A program made the position numbers and the translations under genes. From assembly GCA_964036155.1 (NCBI GenBank), contig OZ038422.1:81429201-81493200 (forward strand): a stretch of DNA of 64,000 nucleotides, read 5' to 3'. Below, one piece after another: positions 23,594-35,892 of this stretch; positions within the stretch are counted from its first letter, which is position 1; each line of letters starts with the position of its first letter. Source of the DNA: Diploscapter coronatus. Its lineage: Eukaryota; Nematoda; Chromadorea; Rhabditida; Rhabditidae. Below the pieces are notes generated by a model that saw nothing but the letters and a program-made list of their open reading frames with translations, was not told the DNA's origin and made no database searches.

Positions 23594-24295
23594 ATGTTCG
23601 ATCTTTTATATTCACTAGGGTACCGGATTAGTTCAATAAACGTTATTTCATATTGTTTCACCTTTTTTGAGGTTATTTTCTATAATACCACTCGCATGAA
23701 AAAATCGTCACCACTTCAAAATGAAAAAAGTTGGTTAAGTGATGTAAAAATCAATCATTTGAGTATAAAATTTGAGAAGAGAAAAAAATCGTCACCCTCA
23801 TAATTTTTTTTGAGTAAAACGTTATATTTTAGCTTTTAAAAGCATTTTTTAAAGGGTTTAGAAATGCTCCTTTTTCGAAAATCTATTATAGCAAGAAAGT
23901 TTTCTTTGTACCCCCTGAGGGGTGTCAAATCGTCAAAACACCCAACTTTGAGCCCCACCTAGCCCCGCCCACTTTTGGGGGCGGAACCTGATCTCCCATT
24001 TTTGTGAATAGGGTCCACAGGGGTATCCACCATATAGGTTTGGTTAGGATCCGGGACACTTTTGCCATTGTCCGGACCCTTGTTCCAGTTATTCATGGAA
24101 TGTCTCTTAAAACATCTTTACGATGATTTTTCAGAAGGGAAAAAATCTTTCGGATGCTGAGTTTTCAGTTTGTTTATTTGAAAACTTTAAAATAATAAAA
24201 CAAGTGCATAAAATAAAATGAAAAGTAGAAATGGAACCAGAAATGAGATGAGATGCGATGAAATTGGGTCTGCAGTCTACTATGCAACCAGTCAC

Positions 24296-27200
24296 TCAAT
24301 CACTGTCCTCCCCACTGCTTTTCCCCTTCTCGTCCTCGCTCTCTGAACTGCTCGAACTGCTAGATTTTCCCGATTCGTCTGATTCGGAGGAATTCTGCAA
24401 ATTCTCCACAACTTTTCTAATCATAAGCACGTTACAAACCTTCTCATCAGAACTGTCCTTGTCTTTGCTCTTCTTCTTTTCGTCACCCGATTCATCACTG
24501 CCAGATTTCTTTTCTGCAAAAATTACCTTATTTTCATTTTAAAAATGAAGAAAATCCACGGCTAGAAAGAAAAGTGATCATTTCTTTAGCTATTTTTCCG
24601 TATTATTCGGAATAATCATCGACTCAAGATGATCATATTTCTGAGGATAAATAAAACTGAATCTACTAACCATTCTCATCTCCACTAGCTTCTTCCTCTT
24701 CCTCCTCCTTCTCGTCATAGGGCCTCAGCAATTGATTCATTCTCATTGTCATCATGCTCATTTCCTGCTCCGATGGAGGACAGTGTGTTACTTGGAGCAG
24801 AGAATTCTGGAAAAAAATCAAAATTGTAGGGAATCAACTTGGAATAAAGCGAGAATCAGAATTAGTTTTTGGTTTTGTTCCGCAATGCTTGAAAATAAGA
24901 TATCCAATAATTTTCCCATGCCAAAAAACGTTCTTTTCCATCTATGAAAACCAAATTTTTGACAATTACGAATACGAAAATACTCGCCTTGGAATGTCCA
25001 GCCCTTCGCCTCCTCATCAGTTTGACTCGAGTGTCCATTTCATTGTAATAGGAATTCCCATCCTGAACATTGCATATCTTCTTCGCTCTAATAAAATATG
25101 AAAGTACCTTGAAATGAATGAAAAAGTTGTCCTGTTCGTATCCTTTGGTGGTCTTGTTCCTGATCGACCAAGTGTATTCCCTGTTGAGTTTATATTCATA
25201 CCTGAAATCTATTCATTCTTTCCCTTGTTTCTTTCGTCACTCCTACATAGATCCTTCTTCATACGGCCTTCCAGCCTCCTTGTCCTCGAGTCTTTTCTGC
25301 AGAGTCTCCACGGAGGGAGTCAGATAGGCCACGAACTCCACTCCATCGTCGTCTTTCATACCTCTGAATGGAAGAAACAATAAATCTGGCTTCAAAAATA
25401 AGGAAAATAATAATGAAATTGCGAATAAAAGTATCTTAATGCCGAAAAACGTTAAGCACCTGCCTTAACACTCATGATACTACAGTTTGGCAGAAAAATG
25501 CTATAAACATTGTGATAATCAAAAAGTTTGTCAATGTCCAGCAGAAATTGCTATTACAAGTGATAATAAATTAATGTTAAGGTTCAAGGTCGGTCAACGC
25601 ACTTTTGTCTGCTATTTAATATTTCTTTCAAATTAAAAAAAATTTTTAAACAAGAAAAAATGAAGAATCTCCTGACCTCAAATGACTCTGCTCCATGGCC
25701 CTCCTTCTGAGTGCCTCAGGCATGGAATGCAGCGCGGGATCGCCATCGAAAACAACCAAGGCAAATGGATATTTCCACAACTGAAGGGGGAAATTATGAA
25801 ACGAGTCGAGGCAATGAGTAACTGAACCTGGAAGTCAGGCAGTAGAGGGCACTCCTCGACTGCATAGACGCCCTTCTTGCTGAAGTGCTCTTTCACTGGC
25901 TTCTTCACCTGAACTCAGCTATATTTGACAACTTATTTTTATGATAGGTTGGTGGTTAGAAAGTTCCCACACAAAATTGTGCTCACGTTCTTTATCGATT
26001 GGATTCACCTGTTTGTATTACACACTCGCCGAAACTTTGTCGGTACATTTCTTTTGATGATAAAATTTCATCCTGATTAAATTAGTTTTGTCCGAACCAG
26101 TTGAGAATTAAACTTATCATTTGATAGCGTTTTTTGATTGTCAGATTAGAGGGGACACAAACGTCAGAGACCCTCCTGGCCTACGCCCTTATATTTCTTC
26201 GTCTGACGAAAGTGCTCATAGATATGCTGGTTATTGGAATATTTAGATTGACTAACATCTCTGAAAGTCTTGTCGATGGCATCCAGCTGACTCTGTCTGT
26301 CCCTGTACAGATTCTCGTCCTGTTTGTTCTTCTTCAGGTTGTACCCAACCTTGACTTCCTGTCTGTCGGAGGCCACTCCATATCTGTTGAACTCGGGTGC
26401 AATGTACTCGGTTTTTCTCATCCAGGGAACCACTTTCGAGTGCTGAGCAGATCTGAAGGGACGACGATTAAATGACATAGCTCAAACAAAAAGCGGTATT
26501 CCGAATTCGACATTTGCTAAAGAAAACTGAAGAAATTATTTTAGGAGTGCACAAGTAAATATTCAGAAAGATCTAGAAACTAAATCGCCAAACATTGTAC
26601 CTCCTTGTGTTCTGCGGCTGAGTTTCATCGTCGATAAGAATGCGGTCTTTTTCGTCCAACTGATCCAGCTGATGCTGAAAGAATAAAAATGTTAAATCTG
26701 CGCTCAATATTTATCATTCCACTGATTCTGAAGTATGCTTATCATCTAATCTTTCCGAAGTCAATTAGAAAAAATCATGAAATTCGAAAAACTAGTTTCG
26801 AAATGCAACAAATCCGAAACAATTCGTTGACTTTCTTCATCTGTGTTTCCATATATTAATTTCACGAGAAAAGATTGCTATTCCAAAAAGAGTAAAAATT
26901 TAAATATTTCGAGAAATTTGACTATTATTTTGTGAAAATATCAAGATTATCTTATTCGAGTAAATGATTTTTAAAAAAATAATAATAAATAACCAAGGCA
27001 AACTGACCACATTGTTGGCGACTTTAGGATCGACTTTGTAAGTGAGCGGATCAATCAGATCGATGTTCACCCCCATGTCCATCTCGCACAGCAACTCGAA
27101 CTTGTAATTCTTCTCCAAGGTTGATGGCTTGTATTCCACAAATCTGCGAATTAGTCATTGAAAAGACGAATGAGAAATAGGACTGAACAAAATCTCATAA

Positions 27201-27824
27201 GTTGCAGAATTTCAAAGGCATGAGACTTTCGTCTAGTCCAGAACCATAAAAAACGATTTTTTCCAAAGCCATTTTATCAAAATAGAAGAAAGCTCAAAGA
27301 AATAAGCAAGGCCCTGATTGTTGCTGGATCGAATGCTAAGAAATACCGTTCGAGAGGGACGAACGGGCAGGACATGAATTTGGCGTCGAAGGGGATGTCC
27401 GGCAGGGTGTTCGTGTACTTGGGCTTGCAGATGAAGTCCATTCCGCCGGGAGGGCCACGACTGCAAATCGACACAATTAGATTCGAGGTTAGAAGCCGAT
27501 ATTTACTCTCCGTGATCAACGCTTGCAGAGAGTGGAGGAAGCGGCACTCGACAAGACAAGATTAGCCATTAACGCTTGCGTCTCTGCATTTTACTTTTTC
27601 GGATTTCCCAGAAGGGACCTACGCCTCCACTCTTCCAATGCCAACGCCCGCGTCTCGGAGATAATGGAGAGTAGGAATTCAGAATTTCGAAAAGGAAAAA
27701 AACATTTGTTTAAATCGAGTTCCAAAACAATTTTGATTCGAACAAGTCGAAAAATAACGAACCCAGGCTGATTGCCACCGGCCGGCCTGCCGCGCACTGA
27801 ACTGCTCGGACGAGGACTTGTCAT
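24296..27824 (-). CDS. PAF1: PAF1, RNA polymerase II-associated factor 1
   Basis: The gene starts at ATG 27,824 and ends at TGA 24,296. About ten exons match PAF1 in order: CKPKYTNTLPDIPFDAKF (27,370-27,465), VEYKPSTLEKNYKFELL with GVNIDLIDPLTYKVDP (27,010-27,135), KVVPWMRKTEYIAPEFNRYG (26,390-26,460), ECPLLPDFQ then LWKYPFALVVFDGDPA (25,730-25,880), FVAYLTPSVETLQKRL (about 25,290-25,340), YEYKLNREYTWSIRNK (about 25,140-25,200), SYYNEMDTRVKLMRRRRA (about 24,990-25,050), and an acidic Ser/Asp/Glu/Lys tail ending GEDSD. PAF1 is a core subunit of the Paf1 complex, which couples elongating RNA polymerase II to histone H2B ubiquitination and H3 methylation in the nucleus. The glutamate/serine-rich tail is normal for the family. 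It is head-to-head with the FCF2 gene. An acceptor-like GTTCAG lies 21 bp before the ATG. Confidence 0.93.
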
Positions 27825-28317
27825 CGATTCAGTCTCAAGCTGAACAAGTCGAATAGTTCAACGAAATCGAAAAAAAATCAAAACTAGCGAAAAAATCGTT
27901 CAAAAATGGAAAATAGATTGCCGCCGCTCAAATGCCAAAATACGAAGAGACATTGTCCATCGTCCACATTCATCAAACGAGAGAGCGAGAATAGGAAGAA
28001 GAGAAAATATCGCATTTGATTTTTGCATTTTTGCAAGTGGCTGAATTGTTTCATTTTTTTTAATTTTTGTCGCAATTTTTAAAGTTTGAGAAGTTCACAA
28101 CGTTATCGTGTCTGATTTCCTATCATTCCCTCCATATGTGTGTTCGTTGAACTATGTTGGAATTCTGATTTTAGAAAAAAAATTAGGAACGGAAATGAAA
28201 ATTTCCGGGCTCGAAACCGAAATTGGAATTCCGAGTAATTCTTTTCATTCTTGACTCGTCAAAGCGTTTTCTTCGTCTTCATTAGTTTATCGTTTTCATT
28301 CGTTTTCTTCCTCCAGA
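27825..28317. promoter_or_regulatory. shared intergenic promoter region of PAF1 and FCF2
   Basis: 493 bp separate the two divergent start codons. The region is AT-rich with no exon, so both promoters must lie here or within the genes. No TATA element was assigned. Acceptor-like GTTCAG (PAF1 side) and CTCCAG (FCF2 side) precede the ATGs. Confidence 0.55.
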
Positions 28318-29990
28318 ATGCGTCCTCGACCTGCAATCGACTTTTTGACGAAGAAGCAGAGGAAGAACGATGAATCCTCCGAGTCTGAAGATGAAGAGGA
28401 AACGAGAAGAGGAAAAGGGACTGCCACTACAGCTGTGCCCAGGAACTTCCGAGTTCGACCTGATCAGGCGCAAAATGTCAGTTGAAAACTTTATAAACAT
28501 GTCCGCTATATTTTTAATCAAAAATGATTCTGATATTGGAGCATGAAAATAGAACTGTCTCATGGCAGCATAGAATATTTTTTCAGAATATAACGTCAAT
28601 TTTATAAGAAAAATATTCGAGACATTTGCAGGAAATGGAATCTGCCGATCTGTTTGTGATCGACAATGAAGCAGAAGGCGAGGCTGAAACGTGTGCAAAT
28701 GAGAAGGAGGAAGGTGGAAGTGCAGATGCAGGAATGGGCACGAGCTCAGCGAGATCGGGAAGGGGATACAGGGAGGGAGACCAGAGAATTCAGCAGGTCT
28801 GTAATTCATTCTTGCGCACTTTAGATGATGGAATGATGAAATGTTGATTACCATTTACTCCATTTTCTAAACCTCGAATGAATATATCCAACTATGCGTT
28901 CCGTTATTTCTGTTTCCATCATTTAGGAACTTGTTGTTGTTTTTTTTTCTCTTCAAACTTAAATGATTACAACAATTTCCAGATCCTGAAGAAGGCCGTC
29001 GGCGGTGCTGCATTTGAAAAGACGCCCTGTCAGACGGCTCGGCTCAAAGGACAACGAACTGAGAAGCGAGAGAGAATGGTAGGTGATTGGGAGATGAAGC
29101 AAATGAATGAACCATTGCAGAAAGAGCTCGAAAAGACAACGGGCAAATCGTGGTTCGACATGCCTGCCACTGAACTCACTGACGAGAGAAAAATGTGAGT
29201 CACTAAATGTTTTGAAGATTTCAATTCTATTTTATGAACATCATAAAAGTTAGAAAAGTAATTATACTTTGCTAACGGAGCGAAAACTAATCGGCTCTAA
29301 TTCTATTTGATTGAATGGTCGGGTAATTTAATCTACTTTTCAGGGATCTGCAGATTCTCCAAATGCGCAATGCAATCGACCCCCTCGCCCACTATCGTAA
29401 GCCAGACAGGACTGCTCTGCCTAAATATTTCCAGGTCGATTTTAAAAAAGCTTTTGATCTAAAGAATTTGTTAATCCTTATAATAATCGTAGAGAGGGAA
29501 TGCACAACATTATTCCACTTCTATCTGTTTAGATTTTATATCTTGAATCATATTCGCACTTCACGCCCAAGTTTTAACCAGATATTTCCTTATCTAGTCT
29601 GAAAATATTAGCTTTTCAGTTCGGGAAAATCGTGGATTCTCCAGTAGATTTCTACAGCAGCCGAGTGCCGAAGAAGCAGAGGAAGAAGTCTATTGTGGAT
29701 GAGTTGCTGGACGACGATAAACTGCACGGAAAGATGAAACAGAGGTGAGAATGAATACATGAATGAGGATAATGAATGGCGCGTTTCAGATATGCAGCTA
29801 TTCAGGAGAAGTACGCTAATCGGGTCTATCTCGGACATTCCAGAAGAGGGTCAGTTTGATAAAACTTCCTTTCTACTTCACATTTTAACTTTGTGCTTTT
29901 ATAAATAAAAAAAAGATGGTTTTATTTTATTTCAGTGCAACCAATAAGAAGAAGATGGACACGAACAAGAAAGGAAAAGGAGGCAAATGA
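28318..29990 (+). CDS. FCF2: Fcf2/DNTTIP2-type rRNA-processing factor
   Basis: Eight exons from ATG 28,318 to TGA 29,988-29,990 encode about 280 residues. The N-terminal half is charged and low-complexity (basic, then acidic). The C-terminal half is the Fcf2 domain: KSWFDMPATELTDERKM (29,145-29,194), DLQILQMRNAIDPLAHYRK (29,346-29,400), LPKYFQ, then VDSPVDFYSSRVPKKQRKK (29,634-29,690), IVDELLDDD and YAAIQEKYAN. A short lysine-rich tail follows. Fcf2 (human DNTTIP2) acts in the nucleolus in early pre-18S rRNA processing with the small-subunit processome. Convergent with the PP6 subunit gene, with only 122 bp between stop codons and overlapping AATAAA-type signals near 30,080-30,105. Confidence 0.92.
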
Positions 29991-30112
29991 GATCATTCTG
30001 GATGAATTCCCCTTTCTTACTACTTTTAGGTCCTCTATCACAATTACATTCACTTAAATTGTTGATTTTAGCAAGTGAAATAAATAAATAAAACGAATGA
30101 AAATAAATTAGA

Positions 30113-33100
30113 CTAATTGGTGCTGGGTTTGGGAGACAGTCTCGAATTGACTGCAGCCGTGGCAGAGGAGGCAGGGGACAGAGGCCAGTCCTCCAGAGAA
30201 GTTCTATCCAATCTCAGACGGCTCAGGTCCTGCAAATAGACAAATAAAGTAGTTAGAAAGTGGATAACTTGTCATCTGACATTCAAATTTTGACTTTCCC
30301 AAATACAACATTCCGAGCACGAATTGCCACGAGCAAATGAACCGAAATCTCTGCATAGCCTTTGGTTAATGTGCAATATTGCGCAGAAAATGAGCGTAGA
30401 GAAATGAAGAAAATTATATGTTCGCAGTCCCTTTCAAGCTCCTGCTCTTACACGATACAAGCAATATTTCATTTGTAAAAATGTGTCCATTTTGCGTGAT
30501 GAAGTTTTGCGATTTTTTCGGTCAGGAAATTTTTAAAAAAATTTTTCTTCGCAGAATCCTTATTTACAATCCAGATCACCTTTCTGTTCAAAAAGTTGAT
30601 CCCAAAATTCGATTTGGCAAATCTACTTGGGAGCCCTATTTACGCATTTTCAATTCAAAACATTTGCTAATTTTGTATCCAAAATTAACATTTTTAGAAA
30701 GAAGTTTTTACCACAAATTGGCATACTATCAATGCAAAATCGGTCAAACTTTTCTACATTGCACGTTTACACAATAAATTGCCTTTCCGACCATGTATTA
30801 TAACAAATGGGAGTCAGATAAAACCTATCATAGAGATCTAAGCTTGGACAAACACAAACTCAACAAAAATACTAATTGTGTTTAGATGAGACTCCAGTTT
30901 GTCGGGCTCGCACTACATTTGGACAAGATAAAATGATCTTGATTTTGTTAAAGGTATTCTTATCCCAAAAAATATTTGATCAGGATTGTAGGTAAAGATT
31001 CTACTCTTATCTCATAAAAACTCACATCGAATTCTGCTTCAGTGGCATCGTCTTTGTTGATGTCGGTTGAGGGCAATTTTGGCGAATAGTCAGCTCTGAA
31101 GGTAGAGAAATTTGCAAACTTGGCCTTCAAGCTCTCAATCCACGCCTAATAGGGTGAGTATGACAGGGAATATAACTCTTCTTCACAATACTTCACATGG
31201 CGTGAGGTTTCGAAATTGCCAAGCGTGAGAAGAATGTTCTGCTGAGAAAGCAAGAAATGATACCTTTTCATGTGAACGGATATTTGCTGATCGAAAGGAA
31301 TGGAGTCGAAGGAGTCGAATGTATTAGGTGCAACAGAGTGAAGAGCACCAGAAAGTGCAGACAGAGCTGCATCGTCGAGGGGAGACATACGAAAGCTGGG
31401 CACGAACCTGTTGCGGTCAGGCAGGTCTGAGTCGACTGCTGGAAGACACAGAAGAGAGGATAAGAGAACAAAAGAATAACGCTCACGATTGCCAGACTGC
31501 ATTCCGTCGAAGTTGCTGCAGTTGCTTCTGGCACTGCTCAGAATGGACGAGTCACCCTCGATGTCTGACTTGTTGACTTCAGCGAATTTTATCATCACTT
31601 TCTCCACTTCGGGCCATTTGTCATATTCCTGAAATCATCATTCGATGCTCGCTCAATAATTCTCATCGCTAAATTGGAATAGTTCGAATGCATTCGTGTT
31701 TTTAAAGATGCATCAAGAACAAATCGACTTGTGAGAGTCAGGATTTTTAAAGAATAAATGAAAGAAATGGCATGAGGATGAAAATTCCAGTGCAATTTCA
31801 TTTTAAAACTCTGACATATGGATTTATGCGCAACGTCATAGCGATTAAATTAAGAAAAATCTAAAATCTAACCTTGAGAAATTTCTCGATGACCTGTCCA
31901 TTGAGGGCTCTCGTGATGGCTGTGCGGAGCTGCAGAGCCAGATGGATGTGGAAGGAGCGCATAGCTGACAGACAAAGGGGACTGAAGATAAAGTGGGGAT
32001 TCACTCCATAGTGTAGACGAGAAGGCAGGGAGATTTCCTGCAATTGAAAGATTAGATTAGTATGCATGTGAGGCTTCTTATATTTTCACACTTTTTTTTA
32101 TCTTCTCCTCGCTATCTTCCAGAAAAGAGGGTTAAAGTACAAGAGGCCTAATGTGCAGAATGAAAAGCTACCTTGAAAAAGTATGGAATAAGGGGAGACT
32201 CGACTTTGTCAGAGGAGTCAGGGAAGACAGAGTACATCGCGAAGCTGATGATTTGGTGCAATTGACGGTGGAAAATCGAACTGCTAGGCAACTCCCATAC
32301 CATCTCCAGCAACTGAAAGCGGTTTGTTTCGAAATTATAAGAAAAAAATTGTCCGAAAATAACGTTGGATTTTCGAAAAAGAAAAATCAATTTCATAATT
32401 TGCTAAATTTTATTTTGCAGAACATCTATGACTTGTCAAAGATAATGAATCACATAGTCAGTGATGGGACGTCAGACTCAAATAAATGTGTCATTTCTTT
32501 TGGACCACTGCACAATCGGGAAAGTATGCATTGGTTATTCCGAAATGCCGCGATGATCTACCGTTTCAAACTTATGTATCGACTAGATGAGAGGTCGACC
32601 CATAACGAAAAACGGATTCGATTCAGACGAAATGTGACTGGGTGCCCATCACACAACCACTGCACTATTCGTACCTCTTGGAAGTGTGCCTTGCGAAATG
32701 CATCAAGCAGCGCGCAGTGAGTGGGCAGATGGTTCGTGTCCAGCAGATGGGCGATCAGCTTCAATGCGTGATTCCACACACTCGGGTGCTTGGTCTGCAA
32801 ATCGGATGATGCATTCGGAAATAAATAATGTTTAGGACATAGGGCTGTACGAAATGACCCCAAAAATGACTAGAATTCCGGTTTGTCGGGACGAGATGGA
32901 ATATTCAGTACAGTCTTGTTTAGGAAAGACGCTCACCCTTAGATCTTTGATTGCGATAGAAACAATCTGATCGGCATACTTCACAACGGAAGTTTCAACT
33001 CGTCGTTCTTTGTCTGGACGCCACACCTGAAGCATATCATTTGGATTAAGTCTATATTTTTGGCCTCTCATTTTTATCATAATCCTTCAGAAGATGAGTC

Positions 33101-35347
33101 TTCTCAATTTTATTTCGAAATATACCAACCTCGGTCCTGGCAGATTCAGAATCCTCATTGTCCTGTTCATTCTGCTCGGACTGGTCGGACGGTCTGCCTC
33201 CATGCCAGGTGTTCATGATTTCCCCTCCGCCCTGTTTGCTGGCATCCAACTGGTGACTCGGAGTGTTGAGCACGAAATTCGACTCGATCAGAACGATAAT
33301 GCAGTCGGCCGCAGCGCAGAACAGGGATGGATAGCAGTCGCCGTTCTCGTCTGTCTGAAATAAGCACATTCATGATTGAAATTTATACGTTTCGCACAGG
33401 TGCTGGTAATGATAATAAAAAAATCTAGTTGCACCGAATGCTATAAATCTTAAAGGAGCACGATGATCAAACTTTCACTCGATTAAAATCACGATTTAGT
33501 TTATTTTCGTTGCTCATTTTCAACTTCCAAGTTCATAAATTTGCATACCTTGAGCATAGCAGTGATAATTTGTTGGATGGCCTCATCCGACTGCATTTCA
33601 TCATGCAAAGGATCCGTTTTTTCATCCGAAGAATACAACTTTTCTCGCAAATCCCTGAAAACACAATCATTTAGCCAGGGACATAAAGAAAGAAAACCGA
33701 CCGCAATATTTCACTGTACGTCTCTGCGACATTTTCGAGCACCAATTCTGGTTGATCTGGCTCGAGCAGAGACAGAAGACGCTTGACGAAGGACTGGGAA
33801 ATGAGCCACTGAAACGAGGGGGAGAGTTACTGCAATCGGAAAGAGAGAGATATCGAACCTGTTTGAGAGTGTCACTCTCCTCGTATGTCTGAGGCAGTCG
33901 GATGAATGTCTGCAGCAGTTCGGAAATGGCCCCGAATCGAATGTTCAGCAGACACTTCTCGATGAAGCAAGAGTCTTCCAGGATTTCTTGCATCTGCAAC
34001 GGAGAAATGAAAATGAATATGAGAAACTAGGTCTCATCTATTCTTACCAGCACAAAACATTAGAGAAGGGATTGAAAAGGCTTGGTGGAGAATACAAAAT
34101 TGAAAAGTTTTAACTCGGAATGAGAAAATATAATTCATCAACAATTTGAAAGTGAAGAATAGTGTGCTAAAGGTGGAGTTTCCCTATTTTCATCCTAGCC
34201 CTTTCTAACTCCATATCTAGTTCTTTAAACTGCAACATATTCAGGTTGCAAGGTTCCTTTTTCGAATGATTGAATTATAAAATATCGATAAGTGAGAAAA
34301 AAATACAAATGGTTAGATAAAAAAAAAAACTGACCTGCTTGAAGTATTTGGACACGAATTGATTGAGGATTTTAGTGTAGAATCCAGCCACGACAGGATT
34401 CATTTCCTCGTTCACCTCGAAGAAATCTCGCAGTGCCTTTTTGCATTCGTCCCTCTGCAAGCATACATCACGAGTGAATTACGAGTAGAAAGGAAACCAA
34501 ACCTCCACAACGACACGGAAAGGATCGGCGTAGTTCCTCACTGTCAAAATATCACTGCACATGTGGGCGTGGCTGAAATTTGTAGATCCAACAAATCTTG
34601 TACAAATCGAAGAAATTAAATTACGAATTTATTCGTATTTTTAGATTTTAGAAGAAAAATTTTCGTGGAAACTTAGAAATTTCCAAAATGTTCACCAAAG
34701 AATGAACATAAAGTCTTCAAAAGAATATTTCTCTTCAAATTTAAAAGCTAAAGCTCACCGATACTGATCCTTGGGAGGCAGGTTTGTATCGATGACAGGT
34801 CGCAAGGCGGTGTTCACAATTTCCAATAAAATGTCCTCGCGAGTCAGACTGAACAGATTGGGTGGGTTGAATAAATTAAATGTGAGATAGTTCATATGAA
34901 TTCCACTCGACTCATTTTAAATTCCTGTACTTGTAACTAGTTTTTTTTTTATTTCTACTCCTTACACTTCCTAATTTCCACCAAATGGATAGTGAAAACG
35001 AGAAGGAAAGATTATCGTTGAGACTTTTTTATTCTCATTACTCATTTCTCTAATTTGCCAAAATCGCGTGAACGGATACAGCTTCGAAGTATTAAGTCTT
35101 GCTTGCCGTGAAATAAATAAATTTCTATATACTTTCTTTTTACGTATTATAAAAATTGTTAATTTTCAAAATGTTCAATAAAGTGAAGGAAATGAATGGC
35201 TCACAAGTCGATGAGTTGTTGATTGTTGGATCTGAGTTCCTGTAGCAGGAAAGGATCGTTGAGGACTTGTGGCAGTTTGAGGTCATCCTCCTTGAGTAGC
35301 AAGTGCAGACTGTTCTCCGCCTTCGCTGCTTCTGATTCCCAGAACAT
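30113..35347 (-). CDS. PPP6R: SAPS-domain regulatory subunit of protein phosphatase 6
   Basis: About 16 exons from ATG 35,347 to TAG 30,113. The first exon begins MFWESEAAKAENSLHLLLKE and continues to a QELRSNNQQLIDF splice, closely matching the SAPS-family start. Further conserved blocks are ILLEIVNTALRPVIDTNLPP (34,760-34,850), NPVVAGFYTKILNQFVSKYF (34,336-34,420), FGAISELLQTFIRLPQTYEE (33,870-33,940), VLENVAETYSEILRDL (about 33,700-33,750), a helical stretch around 32,680-32,790 and C-terminal low-complexity parts. SAPS proteins bind the PP6 catalytic subunit and direct it to substrates in cell-cycle and DNA-repair control. The spacer exon at 33,130-33,360 is hydrophilic and acidic. Long introns (notably 30,231-31,025) contain chance open frames. 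TTTTCAG lies 8 bp before the ATG. Confidence 0.88.
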
Positions 35348-35892
35348 CCCCTATTCTGAAAATTGCACGATTTCATATAATCAACCAATATTATGACTAT
35401 TCAGAACAAGCGACAATGGCGAATTCGGAGAATGTTAATCATGTTTAGCCCTTGAAATGCATATCTGTTGGAATGAGAGGAAGTTCTGACAATGGATTCC
35501 TCATAATTGTCGCTATATTATCGCCGCGAATAATAGTCAAACAGTACGAGAAAAATAGACTAACAGCTTGTCAAAATGTGGAATGAAACCAAATTTCGGC
35601 GACACCTATTCGTTCAAACACGTTCTACTATATCAGGAAATTAAAGCTGCGCTTCAGATGTCAGGGAGATTGGGACAATTTTGTGAAGGTCAAAAATAAA
35701 AAAATAAAAAATCCAGAAAAAAACCACAAAAACTCAGAGAACAATGGACGGAAATGGGATCAATTTTCAAACCTAACGCACTGCATTCCACTTGCGCGGT
35801 AAATGCAATTTCAATTCAACATATTTTTTATTTTCATCCGTTCATTTTTCATTTTCAATTTTTCGGGTTTTTAATTTCTACTTGCAGGTTGG
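35348..35892. promoter_or_regulatory. shared intergenic region between PPP6R and the mS38 gene
   Basis: About 545 bp between divergent starts. An ATG at 35,754 begins a frame running into the next gene, but it crosses what looks like an intron ending in TTGCAG at 35,887, so a non-coding leader is more likely. Confidence 0.5.

Larger units (their letters stand above)
19650..24110. mobile_element. giant inverted-repeat element, two ~1.55-kb arms each carrying a retropepsin-like gene
   Basis: The left arm at about 19,650-21,206 and the right arm at about 22,567-24,110 are reverse complements, nearly identical over most of their length, around a spacer of about 1,360 bp. Both outer ends read TTAAGAGAYATTCCAYGAATAA, with TTAA at the very edge. 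A solitary copy of this end also occurs at 40,595, and a diverged relative of the outer arm at about 54,100-54,250, so the sequence is dispersed and mobile. Arms differ in the outer 80 bp (including a 10-bp insertion) and in one internal tract (20,237-20,312 versus about 23,461-23,535). No transposase was recognised. TTAA edges recall piggyBac-type target sites, but this is inference. Foldback or long-TIR element fits; assembly artefact is considered under findings. Confidence 0.75.

Noticed and set aside
19650..24110. Assembly artefact as explanation of the palindrome
   Set aside because: Not excluded, but the spacer is long, the arms differ in a defined tract and at the outer ends, and related ends occur elsewhere.
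28282..28854. 190-codon minus-strand open frame
   Set aside because: It lies antisense to the first FCF2 exons and their intron, and FCF2 is strongly supported by family motifs.
30418..30777. 119-codon plus-strand open frame
   Set aside because: It sits in a PPP6R intron on the other strand. Composition is AT-driven (Phe/Leu/Lys) and it has no splice partners.
32151..32720. 189-codon plus-strand open frame
   Set aside because: It is antisense to PP6 regulatory subunit exons and introns, with no motif of its own.
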